Source: Tubulanus polymorphus (lineage: Eukaryota > Nemertea > Palaeonemertea > Tubulaniformes > Tubulanidae). From it: a stretch of DNA of 64,000 bases. The stretch lies in the NCBI RefSeq assembly GCF_964204645.1, contig NC_134030.1, positions 11,716,278 through 11,780,277 on the forward strand, read 5' to 3'. Positions 11,603 through 21,789 of this stretch are shown one piece after another; position 1 is the first letter of the stretch; every line of letters begins with the position of its first letter. The notes below the pieces were generated by a model that was not told the origin of the DNA, did not search any database, and saw nothing but the letters and a program-made list of their open reading frames with translations. The position numbers and the translations under genes are program-made.

Positions 11603-12549
11603 CAAGGGACTTTTTGCGCGTTGCCAATTTCACAAAACTGAAAATTTGAACGATTGAATTAAACTATTAATACCAGTTTATTTGACATCTTAATCAGTTG
11701 GATAGCAGGCACAGAGTGATATGATAATTAGTTAACAGTATACGCAGAATAGAATTAAATATCATCACTTGATTAATCATACTACATCAGATCGTAACTG
11801 AGATTGTCCTAAAATGACTTTTCTTTAACTGCATAGGCCTACTTAATACAAAGGCCTATTTCTACAAACAAATAGGCTAATCATTAGCTGTCATTTTAGA
11901 TTTAATACCTAATCTATAAAAATTGACACTCAGTACCTAATTTACGTGTTACATAAAGGTCTGATTTCTCAGCTAAGCCTAGGTACACATTTATGCCAAA
12001 ACATATCTAAGATTTAACTATGAAAAATGGAGGTAACTCACCTGAAAATTCAAACAATTGAATTTATCTATAAATACCAGTTCATTTTACGTCTTAATCA
12101 GTTGGATAGCAGGCACAGAGTGATCAAATCTGTGCTGCCAAAAACTAAGTTGATTAAGACACTTCCATCAAGAATTTAGTGACCAAAACTTCTAGCGATT
12201 GGTTCATCCAAATCTTAGTGACATATTAAGACACTAATTAACTGATGAGAGCTAAACTAGTTGCGAGGGCAGGTGAGTTGAGAGTTGTTTATATTGCTAT
12301 TACATCACTTATTCAAAAACAGTGCCAGTTCGCTGGGCATACAAAATACTCAATAAACAAGACAGCCTACTTGAGCTGCCAAAACTGTATCTGGGTAAAA
12401 GTGACAAAGCTAAGTTTAGATCCATTAATGGACATAGGAAAAATCTACAGATATGTTTTCTTAGCTACAAATGACCTGGCAAAATATTGATTACGATATT
12501 GAAACATAAAAACACAATCCGCTGTTCCAGATAAAAATACTCCTTGCTA
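11603..12549. other. Sequence separating the two transposase parts
   Basis: It contains two direct copies of an 80-bp phrase (11,648-11,730 and 12,048-12,130), both including GTCTTAATCAGTTGGATAGC or a close variant and AGGCACAGAGTGAT. They are 400 bp apart and could be the ends of a small inserted element. No coding support is seen. Confidence 0.6.
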
Positions 12550-13130
12550 AATATGTATGGCGTTGTCCGGCGAACCGGAACCATTCCACAAAGAGTGTGA
12601 AAGAAGGCACATGTGCCCCTTGAAAAACTAATACTGATCGTCTATTTCTGGGCTCACAACGATGTGAGCAACGCTACTATAGAATCCACGATCGGGATTT
12701 CAAAACACACAGTTATTGACTGGAACAATTTCTTGCGAGACTTGTGCGTAACAGCATTCGAGCGTAATCCTCCAGTGATTGGTGGACCAGGACTTCATGT
12801 GGAGTTGGATGAGACTCTTATCGCCAGAGCGCGACATGCCGCCAATCACCAAGTGCGACAAGTACCACAGCGATGGGTGATTGGTGGCGTGTGTAACGAA
12901 ACGGGTGACGCGTTTCTCGTCGAATGTCCGGATGGGAGGAGGGATGCCGCTACCCTTCTCCCCATCATCGAAGCCCATGTCGCGAATGGGTCAATGATCT
13001 ACACGGATGGCTGTTGTGCGTATCAACAATTACCGAACTTGGGTCATGGCTATGTGCACGGTTGGGTAAACGACAATCTACATTTCGTGGACCCAAACAC
13101 AGGAATCACTACGAACCACGCCGGGTACTT
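12550..13130 (+). pseudogene. Merlin transposase, DDE catalytic part
   Basis: This frame matches the DDE domain of IS1016/ISXO2-type transposases. CERRHMCPLEKLILIVYFWA (helices) is followed by SKHTVIDWNNFLRDLC, then VELDETLIARARH with the first Asp, QRWVIGGVCNETGDAFLVEC, and IYTDGCCAYQQL with the second Asp. The frame reaches GITTNHAG and then becomes unrelated, so the segment with the third acidic residue is missing. The transposase therefore cannot be active as it stands. Confidence 0.85.
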
Positions 13131-13694
13131 CGTCCGCCTTGTTAAGCTCGTACTTTGCAGAATTCACGATTAGGCGACTCTGGACGAGGGAAAATGCATT
13201 CGAAAATGCAATCGCGTTAATTCGAAGGTTTTACGCAGTTCCATAATTGCGAATCGGGGCGCGTTCCTCGTGTTTCAGCATCTAACTGCCGTAGTTAGTT
13301 TTACGATCGATGCTGCCGCCGCCATGTTGATCGATGTGTGCAGAGCGCGACACCGGACGGATCCAAAAAATAATCATTAAAGATCAAAATTGTACTTGTT
13401 GATTGTAATTATGTATATATTTTATCAGTGTTTAATTAAAATTATAATATCTCAAATCTAAATTCTTTACGTTCTTCAGTCAATGTGGAAAAACAAGGTC
13501 GTTTCAGCGAGGATAGAGGAAGAGTTTTCACTATAGAATAACCCAATCCAAGATGGCGTCCGCGTAACAAACGGAAGGATTTTGAGCCAGAAAATTGACT
13601 AAAAACATATTTCTGGTGGTCGAATCCTAAGGACCATTGGATTCCTCGGAGGATTTTAAGTTTAGTACGATATTTTAAAAATCATTAGAGAGTA

Positions 13695-14151
13695 ACATTT
13701 GTGAGTAACAGCAGCTATAGGTTTAGAGCAAATTCATAGTTCCTGGTATCGTGGATAAACTCAGTTTGAACCGAACTAATTCAGCCGTGAAAACCATTCA
13801 GTTTTGGGTCGCCAGTTCTCCATAAATCATTATTTTAATATCAGATCAGCATATGGTTTTCACATTAGTTTCACTTGCTACCAGGGACTATAATCACTGA
13901 TTTAATAAATTTAAACAGTTGCTGTTATCATAAAAGGGAATTCATATAGTTGGTGCTCGCGCGACGTGGCAGTTTCGTGGCAGTTTCGCGAGTGCCTATA
14001 TAAGGGAGGTCCCTGAAACAGAGGGAGAGAGAAAGAGAGGGAGAGACAGAAAGAGACAGAACACTGGAACTGGAACAGCCATAAGCAAGTAGAAAAATAA
14101 AAGCGTAATATCAACTGGAGATGAGTCTTTCCAACTTGTCATTTACTATCA
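13695..14151 (+). mobile_element. LTR-like insertion in the Merlin right terminal repeat
   Basis: Comparison of the two Merlin arms shows that about 457 bp were inserted between CATTAGAGAG and GTCAACCGCG. The inserted piece starts near TGTGAGTAAC and ends near TTACTATCACG, imperfectly inverted ends. It has a TATA box (CTATATAAG, 13,996), a purine-rich stretch after it and AAAATAAAAG near 14,092. This is what a solo LTR looks like. The target duplication is unclear. Confidence 0.5.
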
Positions 14152-14269
14152 CGTCAACCGCGAGAGGTGCGGATCTGCACTTTTACCCAAATCCCTTACT
14201 GAACGAGGAGAGAATCCCGCAATGATAATAAAAAGTCCGAAAATGAAACTTCGAGATAGTAGTTTATTT

Positions 14270-14305
14270 CAATGTTTCGACTATACCCTAATAGTCATCT
14301 TCAGG
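14270..14305 (-). ncRNA. Hammerhead-ribozyme-like motif, left flank
   Basis: On minus, CTGAAGATGACTAT, a TAGGGT loop, ATAGTC and GAAAC form a 6-bp stem between hammerhead-like core strands. The 5' core differs from the canonical CTGATGA, so activity is doubtful. Hammerhead motifs are established in Penelope-like elements. The inverted flank has a counterpart at 16,454-16,489 on plus. Confidence 0.4.
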
Positions 14306-14618
14306 AATAATGAGATACTACAGAAATTATGAGATATATATACAATCCAGAGACAAAGAGACTTATTCAAGTAATCAGAGATGATACAAACTAAAGGAAA
14401 ATTAACGTAGAAACAGTTACACGCTAAATTGGTTAAAGGGAAGCAAACTAAGGGGTAATTATAAACAACAATAGTGAGTATAAATATAAATGAAACTTAA
14501 AGTCAGTAGTAAAAAGAAAGACAAACTAGGGGGCACTTAAATTAAAACAAAGGTGAATACAAGTTAAGTCAGAGACGAAATTGATGAGAGAACAAATAAC
14601 AAATAATCAAAGGGGAAA

Positions 14619-16157
14619 TCAAGTGTTGAGTTTAACCAGTTTACAGAGGAATTTTGATATAAGTTTATTATGGGGTGAAAAACCATTGTTAAGGTTTACA
14701 ACGTTGTTCGAATTTTCAATAATTAATGCAGATTCCAAAATATGTCTTCTAGTTTTATCGCTGTAAGGGTAAATTAATTCAGCATTAGCAAAATCAAAAT
14801 TGTGTGAAGTCTGAAAAACATGACTAGCAACTCCGCTTTCAGGTTTAAAGTTTTTTACATCTAATTTATGCTCTTTTATGCGTTGATTAAGATTCCGACC
14901 TGTTTCTCCTATATATACTTTGTCGCAAACTTTACAAGGTATTTTATAAATTCCACAGTTTAGGGATTCGGTTTTCGGTTTGTTATTAATCAATATGTTA
15001 CTAAGTTTATTATTGTATTTAAAGATAAGTTGTTTATTTAGTGACCGAAGAGAAACTTTAGAATTCTCGAGGAAAGGTACATACGGTACAATGATAGGCT
15101 GTTTATCGGTAGCCAACGTAGGAGTTCTAAGGTTGTTATTTCTAAAATGCGTAGTACGAGCTTTAAGTAGAGCTTTTTTCAATAGGAAATCGGGGTAGGC
15201 AAGTTTTTTGAGAGACTGGTTAATATGGTGGATTTCATCGGGTAGAAATGAGGGGTCGCAAATTCTCAAAGCGCGAAGAAATAATCCTTGAGCTAAACCG
15301 AGTTTAATATCCGGAGAAGTAAAAGAGAAGTAATGGAGGTAGGATTCAGCGTTGGTAGGTTTCCTATAAACCGCGAATTTCAAAAAGGATCCACAGTTAA
15401 AAATCAAAACATCCAGAAAGGGTATTTTACTATTAGATTCCCATTCATACGTAAAAGCCAGAGACGGATAAAGGGAGTTTAAATATATAAGAAAGTTATC
15501 AACATTGAAGTCAAAGGGAACCAAAGCCAGAACATCGTCAACATATCTGAGCCAGATTTTAGGGTGAATATCAGTATAAAGAGGCAATATTTCAGATTCA
15601 ACATGTTCTAGGAATAAATTAGCTAAAATAGGACTAAGAGGATTTCCCATAGCGATACCGAATGTCTGTTCGTAAAAACAATTGTTGAATTCAAAAAAGG
15701 AGTCCGTCGTACAAATAGAGATAAGGTCGATGATACAATCCGTAGGAATGCCGAAGTTAATGTTAAGTGATGGTAATCTGCGTTTTAAGAAATCAAGAGT
15801 AGGTCCAAGAGGAACATTGGTAAAAAGGGAAGTAACATCAAATGATATAAATTTGTCGTTGCCAGGGATAATATTCTTAATACGTTCAAGTAAGTGTTGA
15901 TTGTGGCGAAGGTGCGACGGAGAGAACGAACCGAGCACCGGAGATAACTGTTTCGCGAGAAATTTAGATAACCGGTATGTAGGAGAATTACAATTGGGGA
16001 CTATAGGGCGCAGTGGAACATTATCTTTATGAATTTTGGGCAATCCATAGATATATGGTAAAGAGGGAAGACGTGAATGGAACTTATTCAGAGTTTCTTT
16101 AGCGGAGGGGAAACGTTTAATAATATCCGAAAGACTTCTGTTGAAATTAGCTTGCAT
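14619..16157 (-). CDS. Penelope-like reverse transcriptase with GIY-YIG endonuclease
   Basis: This 512-residue ORF copies element RNA into DNA and nicks the target. Reverse transcriptase motifs run in order: YIYGLPKIHK near residue 36, RPIVPNCNSPTY, FISFDVTSLFTNVPL (first Asp), GIAMGNPLSPILANLFLE, and LRYVDDVLAL (YxDD) near residue 205. The C-terminal endonuclease begins CGIYKIPCKVCDKVYIGETG near residue 400, the GIY-YIG variant of this group. The frame stays open upstream of the ATG to about 16,215, where the inverted flank begins. The true N-terminus is therefore missing and the copy is 5'-truncated although the remaining frame is uninterrupted. Confidence 0.9.
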   Translation of the reverse strand: MQANFNRSLSDIIKRFPSAKETLNKFHSRLPSLPYIYGLPKIHKDNVPLRPIVPNCNSPTYRLSKFLAKQLSPVLGSFSPSHLRHNQHLLERIKNIIPGNDKFISFDVTSLFTNVPLGPTLDFLKRRLPSLNINFGIPTDCIIDLISICTTDSFFEFNNCFYEQTFGIAMGNPLSPILANLFLEHVESEILPLYTDIHPKIWLRYVDDVLALVPFDFNVDNFLIYLNSLYPSLAFTYEWESNSKIPFLDVLIFNCGSFLKFAVYRKPTNAESYLHYFSFTSPDIKLGLAQGLFLRALRICDPSFLPDEIHHINQSLKKLAYPDFLLKKALLKARTTHFRNNNLRTPTLATDKQPIIVPYVPFLENSKVSLRSLNKQLIFKYNNKLSNILINNKPKTESLNCGIYKIPCKVCDKVYIGETGRNLNQRIKEHKLDVKNFKPESGVASHVFQTSHNFDFANAELIYPYSDKTRRHILESALIIENSNNVVNLNNGFSPHNKLISKFLCKLVKLNT

Positions 16158-16607
16158 ACGAGGAAGAGGATTCGATTTAAGTTTCTTATAAACACCAGGA
16201 TTATCCTTTGTTTTAATTTAAGTGCCCCCTAGTTTGTCTTTCTTTTTACTACTGACTTTAAGTTTCCTTTATATTTATACTCACTATTGTTGTTTATAAT
16301 TACCCCTTAGTTTGCTTCCCTTTAATCTATTTTAGCGTGTAACTGTTTCTACGTTAATTTTCCTTTAGTTTGTATCATCTCTGATTACTTGAATTAGTCT
16401 CTTTGTCTCTGGATTGTATATATATCTCATAATTTCTGTAGTATCTCATTATTCCTGGAGATGACTATTAGGATGTAGTCGAAACGTTGAAATAAACTAC
16501 TAGGTCTATCTCGAAGTTTCATTTTCGGACTTTTCATTATCATTGTGGGATTCTCTCCTCATCGCGTCAACACGGATATAGTGTTCTACCAATCGTGACC
16601 CTTACTG

Positions 16608-17430
16608 AACAATTCGATGCATAACATACATTGATCAATTGATTACTAACGAAATTACGGACCAAAACGTCGGACGTAGGGAACATGTGTGACACACAGT
16701 AGGCCATCTGAGGTGCGTCTCAAGTCAAGTTGAAATTAAAAGTACTCCATTTTTAGGCCTTGTGTTAACTTACCAAATATAGATAACTATGGCTGCAAGA
16801 GGTAATACGACCGCCTTCCACGAAAATTTGACTAAATTCTCCATTGCCACAACCTGTATAAGATGATACATGTCTTAATTTTTTCAGTCATGCATAGGCC
16901 ATGCATAGAACAATTCGCCGAGAACCACCAGAAGCCTACTGTCTGTCACACATGCTCTTCGTGCGACGTTTTGGTCCGTAATTCCGTTGATAATCGGTTG
17001 ATCTGTACATATTATGCATCAATTGGTTCAGTAAGGAATTTGCATTCAGAAATAAATCATGAACTGGCAGAAATTTGTTTGTGTTTTCTTCTATCAGCGA
17101 TAGTTTACCTAGCATACGCTCGCGTAATGCTGAAAAACGGCTTTTATGGCCCGTCACTTGGCGCCACCTACTGCATTTTGATATGCTAATGAGCAGGTGA
17201 TGACGTCACTGTAACGTTTCCGAGCGTCCGCGGAGCGGATTTTTCAGCATTACGCGAGCGTATGCTGAGTAAACTATCGCTCATAAATGAAAACAAAAAC
17301 AACTTAAGTGAAAATTGTTGTTTATTTCTGAATGCAAATTCCTCGCTGAACAAATTGATGCATAATAGTAGATAAACCGATTATTAACGAAATTACGGAC
17401 CAAAACGTCGCACGGAGAGTAGGTGTGACA
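16608..17430. mobile_element. Inverted-repeat DNA element plus partial copy
   Basis: The main copy spans about 16,944-17,430, starting TGTCACAC and ending GTGTGACA, with arms of roughly 200 bp meeting around 17,195. Both arms share CAGCATTACGCGAGCGTATG or its complement and the phrase AATTACGGACCAAAACGTCG. A partial third copy of the terminal segment lies at 16,608-16,700. No transposase is present. The ORFs at 16,863 and 16,936 run through the arm and are not supported. Confidence 0.75.
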
Positions 17431-18044
17431 TTCACTGAGAACCTTACTGTCAGTGGTATATCGCTAACGCGACCCCTGACACTAAGTCGCGGAAGCCATA
17501 TACGCGGTGATTTTAAATTCTTTTTAATTCAACTCTAATTATATCATCACTACTTAGCTCTCATTCATCCGATTTCAAAAAATAAACCATCATTGCAAAC
17601 CTCTGATCTTTCTTGTTCTTACTGTTGTCTTTATTTAGTCATTTTGTCATCGTATTTTGTGTATGAAACGATTTTTCATGACTTGTCAAATATCCACGAG
17701 TCGCGCAAAGCGGTATCTATTGTTGTGTTGCTAAGATATTGATTTTCTCATGCGGGCGAGTCTCGCGAGGAACCGTTTTCTGGTAAAACAAAAGCGGTAC
17801 TAAAATATTTCTAGAGGCAATTTCCAGCCACTTGACCTTCAAATATATTCTTTGGAGTGTAAACAATGACAAGATAACAACATAAGGTCAGTGTAGGTAG
17901 TTTATTTATTGAAATCGGATGAGTAGTTGCCGAGTACTGAGTGGTTAAAGTGCCGACTGAGCGACGTAAAATAACGACTGGGTGGGTGGTTCACGCGAGC
18001 TCTTTAGTATAGGCAGTATACGGAGCTCCGCGAACCGGCCATTC
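17431..18044. other. Intergenic, no gene recognised
   Basis: No coding support. Near 18,055 a complement of the terminal phrase CTACTGTCTGTCACAC recurs. The element family at 16.9 kb may thus have a further end here. Confidence 0.4.
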
Positions 18045-18278
18045 TCAGGACTGGGTGAAGTGTGACAGACAGTAGCTACTCACTGCGAACTGATGGAAGC
18101 GACATGCTTTATTAATTAAAGTGGTAACCGTTTTAACAAAATGTCCATCTGCAAACCATTTCTCGATTGATTGGCGGGCACGTTCATTAGAGCAAAAAGC
18201 ATAAAAAGCGACTGAAATAACGACTAAAACACCGACAAGCATAATCATATCCATAATTCGAAAAAACGACACGCTCAA
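18045..18278 (-). CDS. Hypothetical small membrane protein ORF
   Basis: A 77-residue ORF whose first third has a hydrophobic segment, IMLVGVLVVISVAFYAF, that could span a membrane, followed by a charged amphipathic stretch. I recognise no family. Its 3' end overlaps the repeat-derived phrase near 18,055, so the C-terminal residues may not be ancestral. It may be spurious. Confidence 0.2.
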   Translation of the reverse strand: MSVSFFRIMDMIMLVGVLVVISVAFYAFCSNERARQSIEKWFADGHFVKTVTTLINKACRFHQFAVSSYCLSHFTQS

Positions 18279-18329
18279 TAGTAACGGCTACTTCTAGGTT
18301 GCCATGGTTGCCGGTTTCTCGAAATAATT

Positions 18330-18500
18330 GTAAGTTCATTTATTCATCTTCAAGTCCGGTCTTATTTTTTTAAGACCGGACATTTTCTGTTCCAGAGAGA
18401 AGACTTAAGCTTAAGCCACAGTCTTACGTCTAATATTTTTAAGTCCGTCCATTAGTGGACTTAAATATTTAAAACCGGTCTTAACATCTAAGGAAAATAC
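18330..18500. repeat. Palindrome-rich segment upstream of Harbinger copy 2
   Basis: AAGTCCGGTCTTA and its complement TAAGACCGGAC form a hairpin at 18,352-18,380. AAGTCCGTCC and ACCGGTCTTA variants follow to 18,483. These may be subterminal repeats of the adjacent Harbinger element. Confidence 0.5.
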
Positions 18501-18503
18501 AAA

Positions 18504-19752
18504 ATGGCGCATTTACTTTTGGGTATCATTTTGCCAGCTCGAAAAGAAAGAGAATTTCTTTAGGTAACCCATTAGAAGTTTTTACCGCTGATGAGTTGAA
18601 AGAACGGTTTCGATTCAGGCCAGAGGGTATCGATTTTCTCGTGAGAACATTCGGAGCCGTGTTGACGCCTATACAGGATAACGAAAGAGGGAAACCAATC
18701 TCAGTATTTTGGCAGATTTTAATCGCGCTTCGGTTTTATGCCACAGGGCATTTTCTGCAAGTAATTGGGGATACTTTTGGTATAGCGAAGAGTTCCGTTT
18801 CACGCATAATAACTCGAGTAACAAATGCAATCGTTGACCAAATACCAAGATTTGTTAGATGGTCAACCGGTGAAAATACAAAGCGCGAGATAATGCAAGG
18901 ATTCCATGAAATAGCCCATTTTCCATCAGTTATTGGGTGCATCGACTGTACACACATCCGAATACAAAGACCACATCATCACGAAAATGACTACGGTACG
19001 TAAACCGCAAGCGGTATCATTCATTGAATATTCAAGCTGTTTGTGACAACAAAGGTAGTTAACCGTCACCAAAGTATGATTGGCATATTTATATTTTCGT
19101 AGTTGATCAAAGAAATATTGATTCAGAAAATTGATATTTTCTAGGTCGTTTTACTAATGTAGTATCGCGCTGGCCAGGAGCCACTCACGACAGCCACATC
19201 CTGCGAACTTCACAAATCGGGAGGTAAGTTTCACATTTTCAAGAATTGTATTGAATATATATGCGCGTGTGCGTGCGTGTTACCAACTGAGGCGATTTCA
19301 CTAAATATACTTTGTATTATAGGTATTTTGAGGAAAATTCTGCAATCGGAGGATTGAGAAATGGACTGGTTTTGGTAGACAGCGGTTATCCATTAAAACC
19401 GCACTTGATGACCCCATTTCATCAGCTCGGAAGAAAATTATAACAGGCCTCATCAGATGACTCGTAGCCTAATTGAAAGAACATTTGGAGTATTTGTCGT
19501 TTCCACTGTCTTCATGGCGAAATTCGTATGGGGCCAGAAAAAGTTTGTAAGATATTTTCGGCGTGCGCGGTTTTGCATAATATAGCGATCAACTTGAATG
19601 AACCTTTAAATTTTGATGAAAACTTTGAAGTCGATTTGCTAGAACAAGAGGCTGTTCGAGAAGTACTTGGAAATCGCGGGCAAGAAACAAGAAATCACAT
19701 TGTTCAAGAATATTTTTTTGTAAAAATTCAACATCAAATATATATTGTTTGA
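18504..19752 (+). pseudogene. PIF/Harbinger DDE transposase with two introns (copy 2)
   Basis: A HARBI1-like transposase. The likely start is the ATG at 18,504 (MAHLLLGIILPAR), with a frame break near 18,550 before GNPLEVFTADELKERFRF. Exon 1 continues through FGIAKSSVSRII (helix-turn-helix) and VIGCIDCTHIRIQRP (first Asp). A short duplication near 19,000 shifts the frame before NRKRYHSLNIQAVCDNK. Intron 1 is about 19,055-19,144 and intron 2 about 19,224-19,322, both GT-AG. Exon 2 encodes GRFTNVVSRWPGATHDSHIL. Exon 3 encodes LVDSGYPLKPHLMTP (second Asp), then has stops where the Glu segment should be, and ends ACAVLHNIAINL and a tail at 19,752. It is inactive. Confidence 0.85.
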
Positions 19753-19859
19753 GAATGTAACATTATATTATTTATAACATGTATTGTATGGTAATATAAA
19801 TTCAAAGAGTTAAACATAAAATAAATCATAACGATAACAATAATTGGCATTTAATAAAT

Positions 19860-20590
19860 TTAAATTTCTTGTTTTTTCAGTAAATTTAATTCTATTTTAA
19901 GTTTTTCGATTTCGAGGTCAGTCTTCATCATCTTTCTTTTCACATACTCCATCTGAAGCTCGATGAGCTCTGCCTGTGTCGCCGTTCTCTTTTTCTTGTT
20001 GCCTATAATCAAAAAGAATATTAAACTAAGCGTTCTATTCTAGTTCTTCAAAATTTGATTCATTTAGAAAAATATTTACCATCAGCCTTAGCTGAACTAG
20101 GCTGCTCAATTTCTGCTGCCTGTAGGCCTACTCCTGAAAAACACGTATACACGATATCAAGATACCAAGTCGGGTTGCAGATGGGATACAGTATACCGGT
20201 ATGTAACGTTTCCAGTACTTACCTCCTTCAATCATAACATGCGGGACATCTCCCATAGCTGTTTCAATCAGAGTTACATTTTGGAATGGTTGATCTGCTT
20301 GGTCATCGCCTTTAAGGGTAAGAATATACTATTTATTCATAAAAGATTGAATAATTTCATACCAATATAGGGAATACCAATATAGAGCTGAAAATAACAC
20401 GAAATACAATTTGTTTTATGTAGCATACTAGTACTACTCATTGCCTATTTTTTAAACAAAAAATACACTGGAATCATTTAAGCACCGTAAAAGAACTATA
20501 TGTAAGCTTTACCTAGATTATTTGTCGTAATTGTGGTCAGAGGTCTTGCATTGGGAGCTTCAATATTTCCGATTTGCTCCGCTCCATCGT
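19860..20590 (-). pseudogene. Harbinger accessory (Myb/SANT-type) gene, C-terminal exons
   Basis: Four minus-strand exons join in frame: 20,513-20,590, 20,223-20,309, 20,080-20,127 and 19,860-20,002. Each intron is GT-AG and interrupts a Gly codon after its first base. The last exon encodes KKKRTATQAELIELQMEYVK and a Lys/Glu/Leu-rich coiled coil ending LLKKQEI and TAA. Harbinger elements carry a second gene, a Myb-like DNA-binding protein that brings the transposase to the nucleus and the ends; this position, convergent with the transposase 110 bp away, fits. The N-terminal Myb exon is not found, and the telomere-like array begins upstream. Confidence 0.65.
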
Positions 20591-20950
20591 CTAAAATTAG
20601 AAATAATACGAATTTACGGGATTCGAACTATGCGTGAATTTAGCCATGCTAGCGTAGAATGGGAATATACTTCATGGGAAAGAGCAGTCGCCTGACACTA
20701 CGGTTTACGACGATGAGTTTATTAAATCATGTTTAATACTCGATTGCTATGGATTTAGTCGGGGATACTGTTCAGTCGTGCAATGCTAGATCGGAATATG
20801 GTTAAATATATATGTGGATAAGTCTTCGAATAGCTGTCAAGGTAGGAATCTTCCTATAAAGTCAATTATTTTGGGATTCGATTCAAATGTTGCCAGTTAG
20901 CAGTTGCGCGCCAGTTAGCAGGTGCGTGATCAGATGACGTACTAGGTCAG
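20591..20950. other. Intergenic, no gene recognised
   Basis: This is where the N-terminal exon of the accessory gene should lie. I see no Myb-like coding sequence. Confidence 0.4.
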
Positions 20951-21345
20951 GGTTAAGTGTCTATTGAGTTAGGGTTTAGAGGGTTAGGGTTTAGGGGGAT
21001 TAGGGTTTAGAGGGTTAGGGTTTAGAGAGTTAGGGTTTAGAAGGTTAGGGTTTATAGGGTTTGGGTTTAGGGGGTTAGGGTTTAGAGAGTTAAGTGTCTA
21101 TTGAGTTAGGGTTTAGAGGGTTAGGGTTTATAGTTATTTTTGTTCACTAGTATCATTAGGGTTTAGAAGGTTAGGGTTTATAGGGGTTAGGGTTTAGAGG
21201 GTAAGGGTTTAGAGAGTTAAGTGTCTATTGAGTTAGGGTTTATGGGGGTTAGGGTTTAGAGGGTTAGGGTTTAGAAGGTAAGGGTTAGGGTTTAGAGAGT
21301 TAAGTGTCTATTGAGTTAGGTTTAGAGGGTTAGGGTTTAGTTTTG
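20951..21345. repeat. Telomere-like TTAGGG/TTTAG array
   Basis: Degenerate tandem units of the type GGGTTTAGAGGGTTAGGGTT form a higher-order pattern in which GAGAGTTAAGTGTCTATTGA recurs about every 110-150 bp. It is related to the animal telomere repeat TTAGGG but too irregular to be a functional telomere. An interstitial minisatellite is likely. Confidence 0.9.
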
Positions 21346-21476
21346 TTTATGACGGATTTTACGATAGGTAAATGAGGATATAAAGAAATGAAAATTAGAA
21401 TGAATACGGTAATAAGTAAAGATTTAAGTGTTTAATAATTGTTTGTTACAGATACCTTATATCCAGCCCGGGAGAA

Positions 21477-21734
21477 GTGATCTTCAAATTCTCTGACTAT
21501 TCCATGCCGGAAGAGTTTCAAGGATTCTTAAAACGATACTATAAAGCGCTGTTAGAAATGCACACCAAACAAGTGGAATATAAATTTGGAGAAGATGCTT
21601 TAGCGATGTTTGGTGAATTCCACGATGACTATTACGTCAACGAAAAAAATGCGACGAATGACGACAACAAACGTGGAGTATTATCCAAAGTTCTTGGATA
21701 CGTCGTTAGGCTGTCCGGTATTTTGAGAGTTAAT
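21477..21734 (+). CDS. Hypothetical ORF, possible terminal exon
   Basis: An 86-residue frame containing FSDYSMPEEFQGFLKRYYKA and an acidic, Asn-rich middle (FHDDYYVNEKNATNDDNK), ending LSGILRVN. A splice-acceptor-like TTGTTTGTTACAG lies 26 bases upstream, and the frame is open across it. AATAATAAAATT follows the stop as a possible poly(A) signal. I do not recognise the family. It may be the last exon of a gene whose first exons are lost in the telomere-like array. Confidence 0.3.
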
Positions 21735-21789
21735 TAGAGCATTAATAATAAAATTGTAAAAAGGAGCGTTTTTATTAGGATCGTTGGAA

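Larger units (their letters stand above)
10512..14187 (+). mobile_element. Merlin-superfamily DNA transposon
   Basis: Terminal inverted repeats start GGTAAAAGTGCAGATCCGCA and are long. The left arm is 10,512-10,760. The right arm is 13,491-14,187, itself split by an LTR-like insertion at about 13,695-14,151. The flanks are CAAATTCC (10,504-10,511) and CAAATCCC (14,188-14,195), an 8-bp target duplication with one change. The length fits Merlin, as do the GG terminus and the IS1016-like transposase inside. The element is dead because its transposase is interrupted and truncated. Confidence 0.85.
14205..16598 (-). mobile_element. Penelope-like retroelement with inverted flanks
   Basis: A 12-bp direct repeat, CCCTTACTGAAC, flanks the element (14,193-14,204 and 16,599-16,610) and is its target duplication. 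The left flank 14,205-14,552 and the right flank 16,206-16,560 are inverted copies of about 350 bp. One reverse transcriptase/endonuclease ORF lies between them. Partial copies with inverted terminal segments are typical of Penelope elements. The insertion lies 5-17 bp outside the right end of the Merlin copy. Confidence 0.88.
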
